Of a stretch of DNA of 64,000 bases, positions 26,327 to 36,118 are shown one piece after another; position 1 is the stretch's first letter; every line of letters begins with the position of its first letter. Under the pieces are notes generated by a model. It had not been told where the DNA came from and ran no database searches. It worked only from the letters and a program-made list of their open reading frames with translations. The stretch spans positions 682,001 to 746,000 of the forward strand of contig NZ_CP154468.1 of assembly GCF_039545455.1 (NCBI RefSeq), written 5' to 3'. The translations under genes and the position numbers were made by a program. The DNA comes from Brucella sp. BE17. GTDB taxonomy: Bacteria > Pseudomonadota > Alphaproteobacteria > Rhizobiales > Rhizobiaceae.

Positions 26327-27523
26327 GTGGCGGATAAAATTCATCGTAACCGGGCCGGATTTGCAACGCGGGCCATTCATGTCGGTCAGGAGCCGGACCC
26401 GTTGACCGGAGCGGTCATTCCACCGGTCTATCACGCTACGACCTATGTTCAGGACGGGATCGGCAAAAGCAAAGGCTTTGACTATAGCCGCAGCGGTAAC
26501 CCGACCCGCAATGCGCTGGAACTCTGCCTTGCCGATCTTGAAGGCGCTGAAGCCGCCCTCACCTTCCCGAGTGGTCTCGCGGCGGCGGCAACGCTTCTCG
26601 AAACCTTGCCCGCAGGCGCGAGCGTTCTTGCTCATAACGATCTTTACGGTGGCGTTTATCGCCTGCTTGCCGATGTGCGCCCACTGACCGCCAATCTCAA
26701 CGTCAATTTCGTCGATTTTTCCGATGCGGATGCGCTATCCGAAGCGGTAGAGGCCCATAAGCCGGCCCTCATGTGGTTCGAGACCCCATCCAATCCAACG
26801 CTGCGCATTGTCGATCTGGCGCTGGTCGCCAAACTGGGGGCTGAAGCCGGAGCCATCACGGTCTGCGACAGCACTTTTTCTTCACCCGCAGGACAGCGCC
26901 CGATTGAGCACGGCATTCATGTCGTGGTGCATTCGGCCACCAAGATGTTAAACGGCCATTCCGATCTGTTGGGCGGTGTGGTGGCCGTGTCGGCCCATGC
27001 ACCGGAGGGGCTCGCCGGCCGTGTCAAATATTTGCAAAACGCGCTCGGCTCGGTCATGTCGCCCAGCGATTGCGCGCTGTTGCATCGTTCGCTTAAAACG
27101 CTGGAAATCCGCAGCACGAGGCAAGCGCAATCGGCGCTTTATCTCGCCGAAAGCCTTGAGCGTCGCAAGGCCGAGCTTGGCCTCAGTCGTGTCGTCTATC
27201 CGGGGCTTGGAAGCCATCCGCAGCACGACATGGCTGCCGCACAGATGCTGAATTTCGGCTGCGTCATTTCAATAGACGTCGAAGGGGACCTTGCGCGCGT
27301 CGAACGCATATTGACGGCCACGCGCTATTTCCATTTTGCGGTGAGCCTCGGCAGTGTGGAAAGTTTGATCCAGCACCCGTTCTCGCTGACCCATGCGGTG
27401 GTTCCAGAAGATCAGAAGGCGCTCACCGGCATCGGTCCGCAGCTCATCCGCCTGTCAGTCGGCCTCGAAGATCCGCTTGATCTCGAAAGCGACCTGACAC
27501 AGGCGCTGATTGTCAGGAAGTAG
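26327..27523 (+). CDS. Cys/Met metabolism PLP enzyme, cystathionine lyase type
   Basis: A 398-residue gamma-family PLP enzyme. The cofactor lysine is in VVHSATKMLNGHSDLLGG near residue 206. YSRSGNPTRNALE near 55 and the aromatic-Asp segment TVCDSTFSSPAGQRP near 180 are the family's other cofactor contacts. Members split or form cystathionine and related thioethers; sequence alone does not separate cystathionine beta-lyase, gamma-lyase and gamma-synthase. The late SLGSVESLIQHPFSLTH is shared by beta- and gamma-lyases. The start is GTG at 26327, without a strong ribosome site. It follows the nrdJ terminator, so it is probably a separate unit. Convergent with the SDR gene. Confidence 0.87.
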   Translation: MADKIHRNRAGFATRAIHVGQEPDPLTGAVIPPVYHATTYVQDGIGKSKGFDYSRSGNPTRNALELCLADLEGAEAALTFPSGLAAAATLLETLPAGASVLAHNDLYGGVYRLLADVRPLTANLNVNFVDFSDADALSEAVEAHKPALMWFETPSNPTLRIVDLALVAKLGAEAGAITVCDSTFSSPAGQRPIEHGIHVVVHSATKMLNGHSDLLGGVVAVSAHAPEGLAGRVKYLQNALGSVMSPSDCALLHRSLKTLEIRSTRQAQSALYLAESLERRKAELGLSRVVYPGLGSHPQHDMAAAQMLNFGCVISIDVEGDLARVERILTATRYFHFAVSLGSVESLIQHPFSLTHAVVPEDQKALTGIGPQLIRLSVGLEDPLDLESDLTQALIVRK

Positions 27524-27541
27524 TCACACTGAAGAGAGCGC

Positions 27542-28291
27542 TCAGATGGAATATCCGCCATCAATGTTGAGCGCAGTTCCCGTCACCATGGCGCTTGCAT
27601 CCGAGGCAAGCCAAAGGGCTGCTTCTGCCACGTCTTGCGGTGTGGAAAACCGGTCGAGCGGGATGGTTGCCTTCAGCGCTTCGCGCGCTTTGGGGGTATC
27701 CTCGGCCAGAAAAACACCTAAACCCTCGCCGCCGCTTTCAGCCGGACAGATGCAGTTGACGCGGATATTGCGGTCAGCCAACTCCAGCGCCATCGCCTTG
27801 GTGGCGCTGACGATCCAGCCTTTGGAGGCACTGTACCATGTCAAACCTTTGCGCGGACGAAGGGCTGTGGCCGACGCGGTATTGATGATCACGCCGCCGC
27901 CCTGATGCTCCATGATGGGCACCACGATCTGCGTTGAATAATAAAGCGCCTTCATGTTGACGCTAGCGATCAGGTCGAAATTATGCTCGTCCACCTCGGT
28001 CAGCGCCATATTGCGATGGGTGAAGCCCGCATTATTGACCATGATGTCTATACGTCCATGTGCTTCGAAGGCGGTGCGCGCCACCCGCTCCATATCGTCC
28101 TTGCGCGACACATCCGCCTGCACACAAAGCGCAGTGGTGCCGATATCCGCCAGTTCGTCTTCAAGTCGTTTTAAATTCAGATCTGCCAGAACCACCTTTG
28201 CTCCGTCGGCTGCAAAGCGTCGCGCCATACCCGAACCGAAACCTGATCCGGCACCGGTAATGATCGCAACCTTATCCTGCAACCTCTTCAT
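27542..28291 (-). CDS. Short-chain dehydrogenase/reductase
   Basis: A 249-residue NAD(P)-dependent oxidoreductase of the classical SDR type. The cofactor motif TGAGSGFGSGMA is at residues 12-23, NNAG near 88, and the catalytic Ser-Tyr-Lys set in TASATALRPRKG and WYSASKGW near 140-160. An Asp at the end of the second strand (VVLADLN) suggests preference for NAD. The substrate is unknown; the label could equally be a sugar dehydrogenase or a 3-oxoacyl reductase. AAGGAG just before the ATG at 28291 sets the start. It is divergent from zwf, with about 260 bases between them. Confidence 0.88.
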   Translation of the reverse strand: MKRLQDKVAIITGAGSGFGSGMARRFAADGAKVVLADLNLKRLEDELADIGTTALCVQADVSRKDDMERVARTAFEAHGRIDIMVNNAGFTHRNMALTEVDEHNFDLIASVNMKALYYSTQIVVPIMEHQGGGVIINTASATALRPRKGLTWYSASKGWIVSATKAMALELADRNIRVNCICPAESGGEGLGVFLAEDTPKAREALKATIPLDRFSTPQDVAEAALWLASDASAMVTGTALNIDGGYSI

Positions 28292-28553
28292 GTCATGCTC
28301 CTTTGGCAAAACCATATTATCGCTTGAAACCTGAATAGCCGTTTCACTATGGCTATAAGATGAACATGTCATATATGCATAAGCCGTTAAGTCTGTTGAC
28401 GAGGACGAGGAAAAGCCGGATTTTTTTCAAATAAACGTAGGGATGACAGAGAACCATTGAATTTAAATCGATTAGATAATAGACAAGACCCGTGATGAAA
28501 TCGCATGCTGCCCGCGGCAAAGTGATTTGCACAAGGAAAGAAGAGAGCGACAG

Positions 28554-30029
28554 ATGACCAGCCAGATAATTCCTGTAGAGCCTTTCGACTGCATCGTTTT
28601 CGGTGGTTCCGGCGATCTTGCCGAACGCAAGCTGATCCCGGCGTTGTATCAGCGCCAGCGTGCGGGCCAGTTCAGTGAGCCGACGCGCATTATCGGCGCA
28701 TCGCGCAGCGCCATGAGCGATGACGAATATCGTCAGTTTGCCCGTAATGCGATCAATGAATTCGTAAAGCCCGAGGAAGTGGATGCAGCTGAGGTCGACA
28801 CCTTCGTCGCACGTCTGTCATACGTCGCGGTTGATGCCAAGTCCGATGGTGGCTGGGATCAGCTTAAAGCTGCCATTGGCAAGAAGCCTGAGAAAATTCG
28901 CGCCTTTTATCTCGCCGTCAGCCCATCGTTGTTTGGCGATATCGCAACCCGCCTGAAAAGCAACGGTCTGATTACTCGCGATACGCGTATCATCGTGGAA
29001 AAGCCGATCGGACGTGACCTCGAAACTGCCATGTCGCTCAACGACACGTTGGGCAATGTTTTCCGCGAAGACCAGATTTTCCGCATAGATCACTATCTGG
29101 GCAAGGAAACTGTACAGAACCTAATGGCGCTGCGCTTTGCCAATGCGCTTTACGAGCCATTATGGAATTCTGCCCATATCGATCATGTGCAAATCACGGT
29201 TGCTGAATCGGTCGGTCTCGAAAGTCGCGCCGGTTATTATGATACGGCAGGTGCGCTGCGCGACATGGTGCAAAACCATATTCTCCAGCTTCTTTGTCTC
29301 GTCGCCATGGAACCGCCCTTCTCGATGGAAGCTGATGCGGTGCATGATGAAAAGGTCAAGGTGTTGCGTTCACTAAAACCCATCACCAATGCCAATGTCG
29401 AGGATGTGACGGTGCGCGGTCAGTATCGCGCCGGTGCCTCTGCGGGCGGTGCGGTCAAGGGCTATCTGGAAGACCTTGGCAGCGACACCAGCAACACCGA
29501 AACCTTCGTGGCGCTGAAGGCGGAGATCGACAACTGGCGCTGGGCGGGTGTGCCATTTTATCTGCGCACCGGCAAACGCCTTGCCACGCGCGTGTCGGAA
29601 ATTGTGGTCACCTTCAAGCCGATCCCACATTCGATCTTTGGTGAAAATGCCGGAAAAGTTATTGCCAACCAGTTGGTCATCCGCCTGCAGCCTGACGAGG
29701 GTGTCAAGCAGTGGCTGATGATCAAGGATCCGGGTCCGGGCGGCATGCGTCTGCGCCACGTGCCTCTGGATATGAGTTTTGCCGAATCCTTTAACGAGCG
29801 TAACCCGGATGCCTATGAGCGTTTGATCATGGATGTGGTACGCGGCAACCAGACACTTTTCATGCGCCGCGACGAAGTGGAAGCGGCATGGCGCTGGATT
29901 GACCCGATACTTCAGGGATGGGACTTGAACAGCCAGCCGGTGCAAGGTTACACATCGGGCACCTGGGGCCCCTCGTCGTCCATAGCGCTCATCGAGCGTG
30001 ACGGGCGGACGTGGCATGATAGCCTTTAA
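28554..30029 (+). CDS. zwf: Glucose-6-phosphate 1-dehydrogenase
   Basis: A 491-residue enzyme that oxidises glucose-6-phosphate to the lactone with NAD(P). The cofactor loop is FGGSGDLAERKLIPAL near residue 15-30, and the active-site RIDHYLGKE lies near 178-186 with its catalytic His and Lys. EKPIGRD near 150 is the third conserved block. The ATG at 28554 follows AAGAAGAGAG; an earlier in-frame ATG at 28527 is less well placed. It opens the operon zwf-pgl-edd, which carries out the first three steps of the Entner-Doudoroff route. The aldolase gene eda is not in the window. Confidence 0.95.
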   Translation: MTSQIIPVEPFDCIVFGGSGDLAERKLIPALYQRQRAGQFSEPTRIIGASRSAMSDDEYRQFARNAINEFVKPEEVDAAEVDTFVARLSYVAVDAKSDGGWDQLKAAIGKKPEKIRAFYLAVSPSLFGDIATRLKSNGLITRDTRIIVEKPIGRDLETAMSLNDTLGNVFREDQIFRIDHYLGKETVQNLMALRFANALYEPLWNSAHIDHVQITVAESVGLESRAGYYDTAGALRDMVQNHILQLLCLVAMEPPFSMEADAVHDEKVKVLRSLKPITNANVEDVTVRGQYRAGASAGGAVKGYLEDLGSDTSNTETFVALKAEIDNWRWAGVPFYLRTGKRLATRVSEIVVTFKPIPHSIFGENAGKVIANQLVIRLQPDEGVKQWLMIKDPGPGGMRLRHVPLDMSFAESFNERNPDAYERLIMDVVRGNQTLFMRRDEVEAAWRWIDPILQGWDLNSQPVQGYTSGTWGPSSSIALIERDGRTWHDSL

Positions 30030-30052
30030 AGAATGTCGCAAAAGGAATTGGC

Positions 30053-30751
30053 ATGACTATCGAACGGCATGATTTCGCGAGTGGAACAGATCTGGCGCAA
30101 GAGCTTTCCGAAGCGATTGCAAACAAGCTGGCTTCTGCAATCGCCGAGCGGGGACAGGCCACTCTGGCGGTTTCCGGCGGCACGACGCCGCTAAAACTGT
30201 TCGAAATTCTTTCGCGTAAAATGATCGACTGGAACCTCGTCACCATCACGCTGGTCGATGAACGTTTCGTAGCAACTGATAGTGATCGTTCCAACGAAAA
30301 GCTGGTGCGCGATCATTTGTTGCGTGATCATGCCGGTGTAGCAAAATTCGTCGGGCTTTATAACCCGGCGACTTCTGTGGAAGCGGCAGCCCTTGCTGCT
30401 GCAAACCGCATCGATGCGCTGCGCCGTCCTTTCGACGTGGTGGTGCTGGGCATGGGCAATGACGGCCATACCGCCTCGTTCTTCCCCAATGCCGACCGGC
30501 TTGATCAGGCAATCGATCCGGCAACACGCGCCATCGTGCTGCCGATCCAGGCCGAAGGAGCGGGCGAAAAACGCCTGACGCTGACTTTGCCGCTTATTAT
30601 CGAAGCGCCTATGCTGGTGCTGCATATTGAGGGTGCCGCCAAGCAGGCAACCCTTGAAAAGGCGCTTGCCAGTGACGATGCCAGCGAAATGCCGGTTCGC
30701 GCCGTATTCCGTCATGCCCATACGCCTATCCAGTTGTACTGGACAAGTTGA
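30053..30751 (+). CDS. pgl: 6-phosphogluconolactonase
   Basis: A 232-residue enzyme that hydrolyses 6-phosphogluconolactone to 6-phosphogluconate. AVSGGTTPLKLFE near residue 39 is the phosphate loop. VDERFV near 68 and GMGNDGHTASFFP near 134 with its catalytic His are the family's signature motifs. It starts 23 bases after zwf with AAAGGAAT as ribosome site, and edd follows 30 bases on, so the three genes are one unit. The length is normal for the DevB type. Confidence 0.95.
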   Translation: MTIERHDFASGTDLAQELSEAIANKLASAIAERGQATLAVSGGTTPLKLFEILSRKMIDWNLVTITLVDERFVATDSDRSNEKLVRDHLLRDHAGVAKFVGLYNPATSVEAAALAAANRIDALRRPFDVVVLGMGNDGHTASFFPNADRLDQAIDPATRAIVLPIQAEGAGEKRLTLTLPLIIEAPMLVLHIEGAAKQATLEKALASDDASEMPVRAVFRHAHTPIQLYWTS

Positions 30752-30781
30752 TTACGAAAAACAGAGGCAAAGGTGGTACCC

Positions 30782-32617
30782 ATGCCCATCCCAGCATCAG
30801 GCCAGTCCGCGCATCGTCGCATCGAGGAAATTACAGCCCGTATTCGCGAGCGTTCACGTGCCTCCCGCGAAGCCTATCTCGCGCGGCTACGTGAAGCGGC
30901 ATCACAAAAGCCTAAACGTACCGCTTTGGGATGCGCCAATCTTGCGCATGGATTTGCCGCCTGCGGCCCGCACGACAAGGCGGTATTAACCGCAGACGAA
31001 GTGCCGAACCTTGGCATCATCACCGCGTATAACGATATGCTTTCTGCGCATCAGCCGTTTGAGACATTCCCAGCGCTCATCAAACAGGCGGCACGGGATG
31101 CAGGGGGTGTAGCGCAGGTTGCAGGAGGCGTACCTGCAATGTGCGATGGCGTTACACAGGGCTTTGCCGGCATGGAACTGTCTCTGTTTTCACGCGAAGT
31201 CATCGCCATGGCCACCGCCGTCGGCCTGTCGCATGATATGTTCGATGCGGCCGTTTATCTCGGCGTCTGCGACAAGATCGTGCCGGGACTGGTTGCCGGT
31301 GCACTGACTTTTGGCCATCTGCCTGCCGTCTTCATTCCAGCTGGTCCTATGACAAGTGGCCTGCCCAATGACGAAAAAGCCAAAACGCGTCAGCTTTACG
31401 CCGAAGGCAAGGTTGGGCGCGCAGAGCTTCTGAAATCAGAGTCGCAATCCTATCACGGTCCGGGCACCTGTACTTTCTATGGCACCGCCAATTCCAACCA
31501 GATGCTGATGGAAATCATGGGGCTGCATCTGCCGGGCGCCTCTTTTATCAACCCCGGCACGCCCTTGCGTGATGCATTGACGCGTGAGGCCGCCAAACGT
31601 GCGCTCGCTCTCACGGCATTGGGCAATGAGTACACGCCGGTCGGCGAAATGCTGGATGAGCGCTCCTTTGTCAACGGCATTGTCGGTTTGAATGCCACGG
31701 GTGGATCGACCAATCTCACTATTCACATGATTGCCATGGCAGCGGCTGCGGGCATCAAATTGACATGGCACGATATTTCGGAAATCTCCGATCTTGTGCC
31801 GCTTCTGGCACGTGTCTATCCGAACGGACTTGCCGATGTGAACCATTTTCATGCGGCAGGTGGCATGGGCTTTCTCATTCGGGAACTGCTCGACGGCGGT
31901 TTACTGCATGAGGATGTGCGCACCGTCTGGGGCGAAGGCCTGCGCCCTTATGCTATCGAGCCGAAACTTGGTTCCGATGGCACCATTATCCGTGAGCCGG
32001 TGCCGGAAAAAAGCGGCGACGACAAGGTTCTGGCCAAGATCCATACGCCTTTCCAGTCGAGCGGCGGCATCAAGATGTTAAGCGGCAATATCGGCAATGC
32101 CATCATCAAGGTCTCTGCCGTCAAGCCCGATCGTCATGTCATCGAAGCGCCCGCCAAAGTCTTTCATGATCAGGATGGTTTGCAGGCAGCTTTCAAGGCA
32201 GGTAATCTCACAGGCGATTTCATCGCCGTGGTTCGCTATCAGGGACCTAAAGCCAATGGTATGCCGGAACTACACCGGTTGCTGACGGTGCTCGGCATTT
32301 TGCAGGATCGCGGCCAGCGGGTTGCACTCGTCACCGATGGTCGTCTGTCGGGTGCATCAGGCAAGGTTCCCTCCGCAATCCACGTCACGCCCGAAGCGCT
32401 TGACGGCGGCATGATCGGAAAAATCCGTGACGGCGATATTATTCGCCTCGATGCGGCCAAAGGTACGCTGGACGTTTTGCTCGATGACGCATTGCTACAT
32501 CAGCGCGAGGAACTCCATCCTGACCTGAGCGCCAACCAGCATGGCATGGGGCGCGAATTATTTCGCGCATTCCGCCAGTTTTCCGGCCGAGCCGATGAAG
32601 GCGCATCTGTGTTCTGA
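30782..32617 (+). CDS. edd: Phosphogluconate dehydratase
   Basis: A 611-residue dehydratase that converts 6-phosphogluconate to 2-keto-3-deoxy-6-phosphogluconate, the committed Entner-Doudoroff step. It belongs to the iron-sulfur IlvD/Edd family. Cluster-binding cysteines are likely in [10 protein letters not shown] near residue 120 and [16 protein letters not shown] near 228, and a late [18 protein letters not shown] near 520 is a family hallmark. The ATG at 30782 follows AGAGGCAAAGG; a GTG at 30773 is an alternative. It ends the zwf-pgl-edd operon, and a two-way hairpin separates it from folD. Expect oxygen sensitivity, as for the family. Confidence 0.95.
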   Translation: MPIPASGQSAHRRIEEITARIRERSRASREAYLARLREAASQKPKRTALGCANLAHGFAACGPHDKAVLTADEVPNLGIITAYNDMLSAHQPFETFPALIKQAARDAGGVAQVAGGVPAMCDGVTQGFAGMELSLFSREVIAMATAVGLSHDMFDAAVYLGVCDKIVPGLVAGALTFGHLPAVFIPAGPMTSGLPNDEKAKTRQLYAEGKVGRAELLKSESQSYHGPGTCTFYGTANSNQMLMEIMGLHLPGASFINPGTPLRDALTREAAKRALALTALGNEYTPVGEMLDERSFVNGIVGLNATGGSTNLTIHMIAMAAAAGIKLTWHDISEISDLVPLLARVYPNGLADVNHFHAAGGMGFLIRELLDGGLLHEDVRTVWGEGLRPYAIEPKLGSDGTIIREPVPEKSGDDKVLAKIHTPFQSSGGIKMLSGNIGNAIIKVSAVKPDRHVIEAPAKVFHDQDGLQAAFKAGNLTGDFIAVVRYQGPKANGMPELHRLLTVLGILQDRGQRVALVTDGRLSGASGKVPSAIHVTPEALDGGMIGKIRDGDIIRLDAAKGTLDVLLDDALLHQREELHPDLSANQHGMGRELFRAFRQFSGRADEGASVF

Positions 32618-32626
32618 GATACGCAA

Positions 32627-32648
32627 AAAGCGGTTTTTACACCGCTTT
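32627..32648. terminator. Bidirectional terminator between edd and folD
   Basis: AAAGCGG (32627-32633) pairs with CCGCTTT (32642-32648). T residues follow the stem on the minus strand and in part on the plus strand. It lies between two convergent stop codons. Confidence 0.75.
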
Positions 32649-32695
32649 CATGCAAGAATGCGCCTTAGACAAAAGGTTAAGCATGCCTTTCCGTT

Positions 32696-33595
32696 TCAGA
32701 ATTCCGGCTTTTTAACGCCAGAGGAGCGGCAGGCTGCCGTCAGTGTGTTGGCCATCAGAAGCGCAATCGTCATCGGACCAACGCCACCTGGAACCGGTGT
32801 GATTGCGCCCGCAACCTTCTCGGCCTCTGCAAAATCGACATCGCCGACCAGTCGTGTCTTGCCCTCACCTTTTTCGGGTGCGGGAATACGGTTGATGCCG
32901 ACATCGATAACCGTAGCACCGGGCTTCACCCAGTCGCCCTTGACTATTTGCGGGCGCCCGACCGCCGCCACCAGAATATCTGCGTTTCTAGCAATTTCGG
33001 GCAGATTCTTGGTGCGGCTATGCGCAACCGTCACGGTGGCATTGGCTGCCAGCAGCAGATTGAACATCGGCTTGCCGACGATGTTGGAACGACCGATCAC
33101 CACAGCATTCAGCCCCGAAAGATCGCGGCCATGCACACGCTCGATCATAATCATCGCCCCCGCTGGCGTGCAAGGTACAAAGGCAGTCTCCGTCTCTCCG
33201 GTGCCGAGCTTGCCGACATTGATGAAATGAAATCCATCGACATCCTTTTCCGGTGCAATGGTTTGGATGACACGGCCTTCATCGATGTGTTTGGGGAGCG
33301 GCAATTGCACCAGAATGCCGTGAATGGCGGGGTCAGCGTTGAGGCTGTCGATGAGATCGATAAGCTCTTGCTCGGAGGCCGTTTCGGGCAGATCGTGCTG
33401 GACGGAATGAAAACCGCATTCCTTAGCCTTGCGGCTTTTGGATGCGACATAGACCTGACTTGCCGGATCTTCTCCGACGATAACCACGGCAATGCCTGGC
33501 ACGGTGCCGGTTGAGGAAACAAGGGTCTGAGTTTCGCTCTTCACCGTGGAAATCACATCCTCGGCAAGCATCTTGCCATCGATCAACTGGGCCAT
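32696..33595 (-). CDS. folD: Methylene-tetrahydrofolate dehydrogenase/cyclohydrolase
   Basis: A 299-residue bifunctional enzyme that interconverts methylene- and formyl-tetrahydrofolate with [17 protein letters not shown] near residue 49-61 contains the catalytic Lys, VQLPLP near 96 is the folate-site signature, and PCTPAGAM near 140 is conserved. The NADP site is [13 protein letters not shown] near 166, and the late signature [17 protein letters not shown] is near 263. Length and motifs are standard. It is transcribed leftward toward edd, with a shared terminator. Confidence 0.95.
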   Translation of the reverse strand: MAQLIDGKMLAEDVISTVKSETQTLVSSTGTVPGIAVVIVGEDPASQVYVASKSRKAKECGFHSVQHDLPETASEQELIDLIDSLNADPAIHGILVQLPLPKHIDEGRVIQTIAPEKDVDGFHFINVGKLGTGETETAFVPCTPAGAMIMIERVHGRDLSGLNAVVIGRSNIVGKPMFNLLLAANATVTVAHSRTKNLPEIARNADILVAAVGRPQIVKGDWVKPGATVIDVGINRIPAPEKGEGKTRLVGDVDFAEAEKVAGAITPVPGGVGPMTIALLMANTLTAACRSSGVKKPEF

Positions 33596-33697
33596 AGCGT
33601 GCGCTCCATCTGCATAGCTTAACTACTACCACATGCCATAAGCGCCCTGATCGCCAATGACAATCGGTGGATGCACGGAAAACCACGTTTATATACT

Positions 33698-34117
33698 TCA
33701 GGACGGCTTTCGCGAGCTGTTTTCTGCTTCCCAGCGTTCATTTGCCCTGCGGATGACAGCAGCAAGCCCGGTATCGCTATAGGTGTTGAAGTGCTCGTCT
33801 GATTCAAGTTCGGAATGTGAAGGTGTGGAAAGACCTGCTCCAAAAATACGCCGCCAGAGCGAGACTGCCCGGGACTCTGGCATATCTTGTGTCGTCTCCA
33901 CTGCCGTTTCAGACGTATTTGTCGTGGTTCCTGGAAATGGTGGCTGCATTTCGAGCTGCGATTGCAGTGCGTCGCGCACCGCGTGCATCCGCTCGGTTAT
34001 ATCGTTGTGTGCATCGTCGGCTGATGCCGTCTCAAGCGGGACCGGTCTTACCGCCTTTCCGGGATAAGCAGGTGCATAGGCCAAAAGCGGAAGGCGTTCC
34101 TCTTCTTGCCGTTTCAT
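33698..34117 (-). CDS. Hypothetical protein (139 aa)
   Basis: I do not recognise this protein. It starts MKRQEEERLPLLAYAPAYPG. It is hydrophilic, with Thr/Ser/Glu-rich low-complexity sequence in the middle (about residues 55-85). A more ordered part near 90-139 contains SLWRRIFGAGL and ends in a charged helix (AAVIRRANERWEAENSSR). There are no membrane helices or signal peptide. The start at 34117 follows GGTGGAAAGC; the frame remains open to 34180. It lies just left of another unknown gene on the same strand, 79 bases away, so the two may share a transcript. Confidence 0.65.
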   Translation of the reverse strand: MKRQEEERLPLLAYAPAYPGKAVRPVPLETASADDAHNDITERMHAVRDALQSQLEMQPPFPGTTTNTSETAVETTQDMPESRAVSLWRRIFGAGLSTPSHSELESDEHFNTYSDTGLAAVIRRANERWEAENSSRKPS

Positions 34118-34195
34118 GATGCTTTCCACCCCTATTCGCGTTGCTTCCATAACAGAATAAGACACAGTCGCGCCAAACAAATGGTTAAGCCGGGA

Positions 34196-34798
34196 TCAGT
34201 TCAAGGTCGAGAAATGCCGCAAGGTGAAAGCGATTTCATAAATCAGGGCCACTGTCACGAAGGCGCCGTGATAACGCTTATTTTCGGTGAACATGGCAAT
34301 AATGGCAAAGACAACAAAACAGGCGGTCTGGATGAGGTATTCGATCCCGTAAAGATGGAAACGCTCGGCACCCTTAATATAGGTATCGATCACGTCAACC
34401 GCCTCTGTCAGTGCCAAAAGTCCGAAAAACCATTTTCGCCGCGACATGAAATAATCGCGATAACCGGTATACTCCTCCATGCTGTCAGGAAAAAGTAACG
34501 TGCATTGCAGGAAATATAACCCGACATAGAAAATCACGAACAGGTATTTTTCAAACGTCCACACTGGAATGGTGCGCAACGCGAATTCGAACCACCAGAA
34601 ATGTACCACCGAAAGCAGGGTTAGTGCCACCCATGCCATATGGACAGGGTAGATTTTCAACTTGCCGGGATGCTGTACGAAGCGCGCAAAACCACTGAGA
34701 AGCCGTGAAATACACAGTCCGAGAATAATACCGATAATGATACGTACATGGGCAAAGGCCTCTGCCGACGGCACATCAGTTGTCAAAGACGGATCCAT
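34196..34798 (-). CDS. Hypothetical inner-membrane protein (200 aa)
   Basis: An integral membrane protein with five or six helices, near residues 18-38, 52-72, 80-100, 124-140 and 150-195. It is rich in aromatic residues (VVHFWWFEFALR near 65). No named family comes to mind; the layout resembles uncharacterised membrane proteins of rhizobia and sphingomonads. GAGGGG lies about 8 bases before the ATG. It is upstream of the 139-residue unknown gene and divergent from proC. There are no charged pore motifs or transporter signatures that would suggest a substrate. Confidence 0.7.
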   Translation of the reverse strand: MDPSLTTDVPSAEAFAHVRIIIGIILGLCISRLLSGFARFVQHPGKLKIYPVHMAWVALTLLSVVHFWWFEFALRTIPVWTFEKYLFVIFYVGLYFLQCTLLFPDSMEEYTGYRDYFMSRRKWFFGLLALTEAVDVIDTYIKGAERFHLYGIEYLIQTACFVVFAIIAMFTENKRYHGAFVTVALIYEIAFTLRHFSTLN

Positions 34799-35048
34799 AA
34801 TACCCCTCGTTTAAAAATCCTGACACGTCATTACGGGACAGCAAAGTTTTGGGCATTGTGATTTATCTTTCGACGCAATACAATAATTTTACCCGCTAAA
34901 ACTTTGAACTTGCATCTTTTTGACCGTTTAGCTGCTTGCTTTTGGCCACAATGTCAGGGCTGTAATCTATTGCTGGTACGCATGTCTGGCAGCTATATCG
35001 GCAGGGAGGATCCAAACATTGGCAATTTCGGAGAGGTGGAAAAGCGAG

Positions 35049-35864
35049 ATGCAGAATAAGGTCATTCTGGTTGGCTGCGGCAATATGGGCTTTGCTATGC
35101 TCAAAGGCTGGCTTGATAGCGGTAATTTACTAGCTGCAAACGTCCATGTGGTTGAACCGGCGCAAGCGCTTCGGGAGCGCGCACAAAATTTAGGCGTGAA
35201 CGTGCATGGCGATGCAGACGATTTGCCCAAACACCTGAAGCCGCGCATGGTACTGGTTGCCGTCAAACCGCAGGTTATGAAGGATGTTTTGCCAGCCTAC
35301 AGGCGTTTCGCCGCTGCTGCGACATTCGTCAGCGTTGCCGCCGGTATTCCCGTCTCGCTTTTCGAAACATGTTTCGGTGAGGATGCCGCCGTTATACGCT
35401 GCATGCCAAATACGCCCGCGGCCATCGGCAAGGGCATGCTGGCAACCTTTGCCAATGCCAATGTCTCTGAAGACGATGCGGCCTTTGTGACCGAACTTCT
35501 GAAAACCTCCGGCAAGGTTACGTCTGTTGATGATGAAGCTCTGATCGATGTCGTTACAGCAATTTCCGGCTCGGGACCCGCCTATGTGTTTCATTTCATC
35601 GAAGCATTGAGTGAGGCTGGAACCGCTCTTGGCCTGCCGCGCGAAACGGCTGCACTCCTTGCCATGCAGACGGTCATGGGGGCTGGAGCCCTTGCCGATG
35701 CCAGTGCTGATACACCAACCAGGCTGCGCGAGCAGGTGACGAGCCCCAATGGAACCACGGCAGCAGCGCTTGATGTCTTGATGGGCGAAGATCGGCTAAG
35801 GAAACTCGTCACAGAAGCGGCGCAAGCCGCACACAGGCGCGCGGTCGAACTAGGTCAGGGATAA
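35049..35864 (+). CDS. proC: Pyrroline-5-carboxylate reductase
   Basis: A 271-residue enzyme that makes the last step to proline, reducing pyrroline-5-carboxylate with NAD(P)H. The cofactor loop is ILVGCGNMGFAMLKGW at residues 5-20. RCMPNTPA near 117 is conserved, and the dimer and substrate region has AISGSGPAYVFHFIEAL near 170 and QVTSPNGTTAAAL near 230, which fits the ProC signature. The ATG at 35049 is in line with the fold; an ATG at 35019 would add ten residues that the family lacks. No other proline gene is adjacent. It stands alone. Confidence 0.93.
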   Translation: MQNKVILVGCGNMGFAMLKGWLDSGNLLAANVHVVEPAQALRERAQNLGVNVHGDADDLPKHLKPRMVLVAVKPQVMKDVLPAYRRFAAAATFVSVAAGIPVSLFETCFGEDAAVIRCMPNTPAAIGKGMLATFANANVSEDDAAFVTELLKTSGKVTSVDDEALIDVVTAISGSGPAYVFHFIEALSEAGTALGLPRETAALLAMQTVMGAGALADASADTPTRLREQVTSPNGTTAAALDVLMGEDRLRKLVTEAAQAAHRRAVELGQG

Positions 35865-36077
35865 ACCTTTCTGTAATCAGCGAACAGGAAGCGGAAATTT
35901 CCTGCGACTTGCTCGATATCTGCTTGCGACCCTATGTCATGCATTCGGCTCGGCAAGCATCATACCCAAACAGGACCTTATAAGGAGGACATCTGCACAT
36001 TTGATTCTGGCACAGAGCTTATGTGCAGCACCGTGTGTTAGGTAGGGATAAAACTTAACGTAGGTGTCATTTAAACT

Positions 36078-36109
36078 CAATATGATACAGACCGGTCTCT
36101 ATCATATTG
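36078..36109. promoter_or_regulatory. Operator of the adjacent TetR gene, 32-bp palindrome
   Basis: The left half CAATATGATACAGACC and the reverse complement of the right half agree at 15 of 16 positions. The centre is ACCGGT. It ends 9 bases before the ATG of the TetR gene and overlaps the region just upstream of its GAGG ribosome site, so the protein very probably represses itself here. Confidence 0.75.
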
Positions 36110-36118
36110 AGGTGACGC

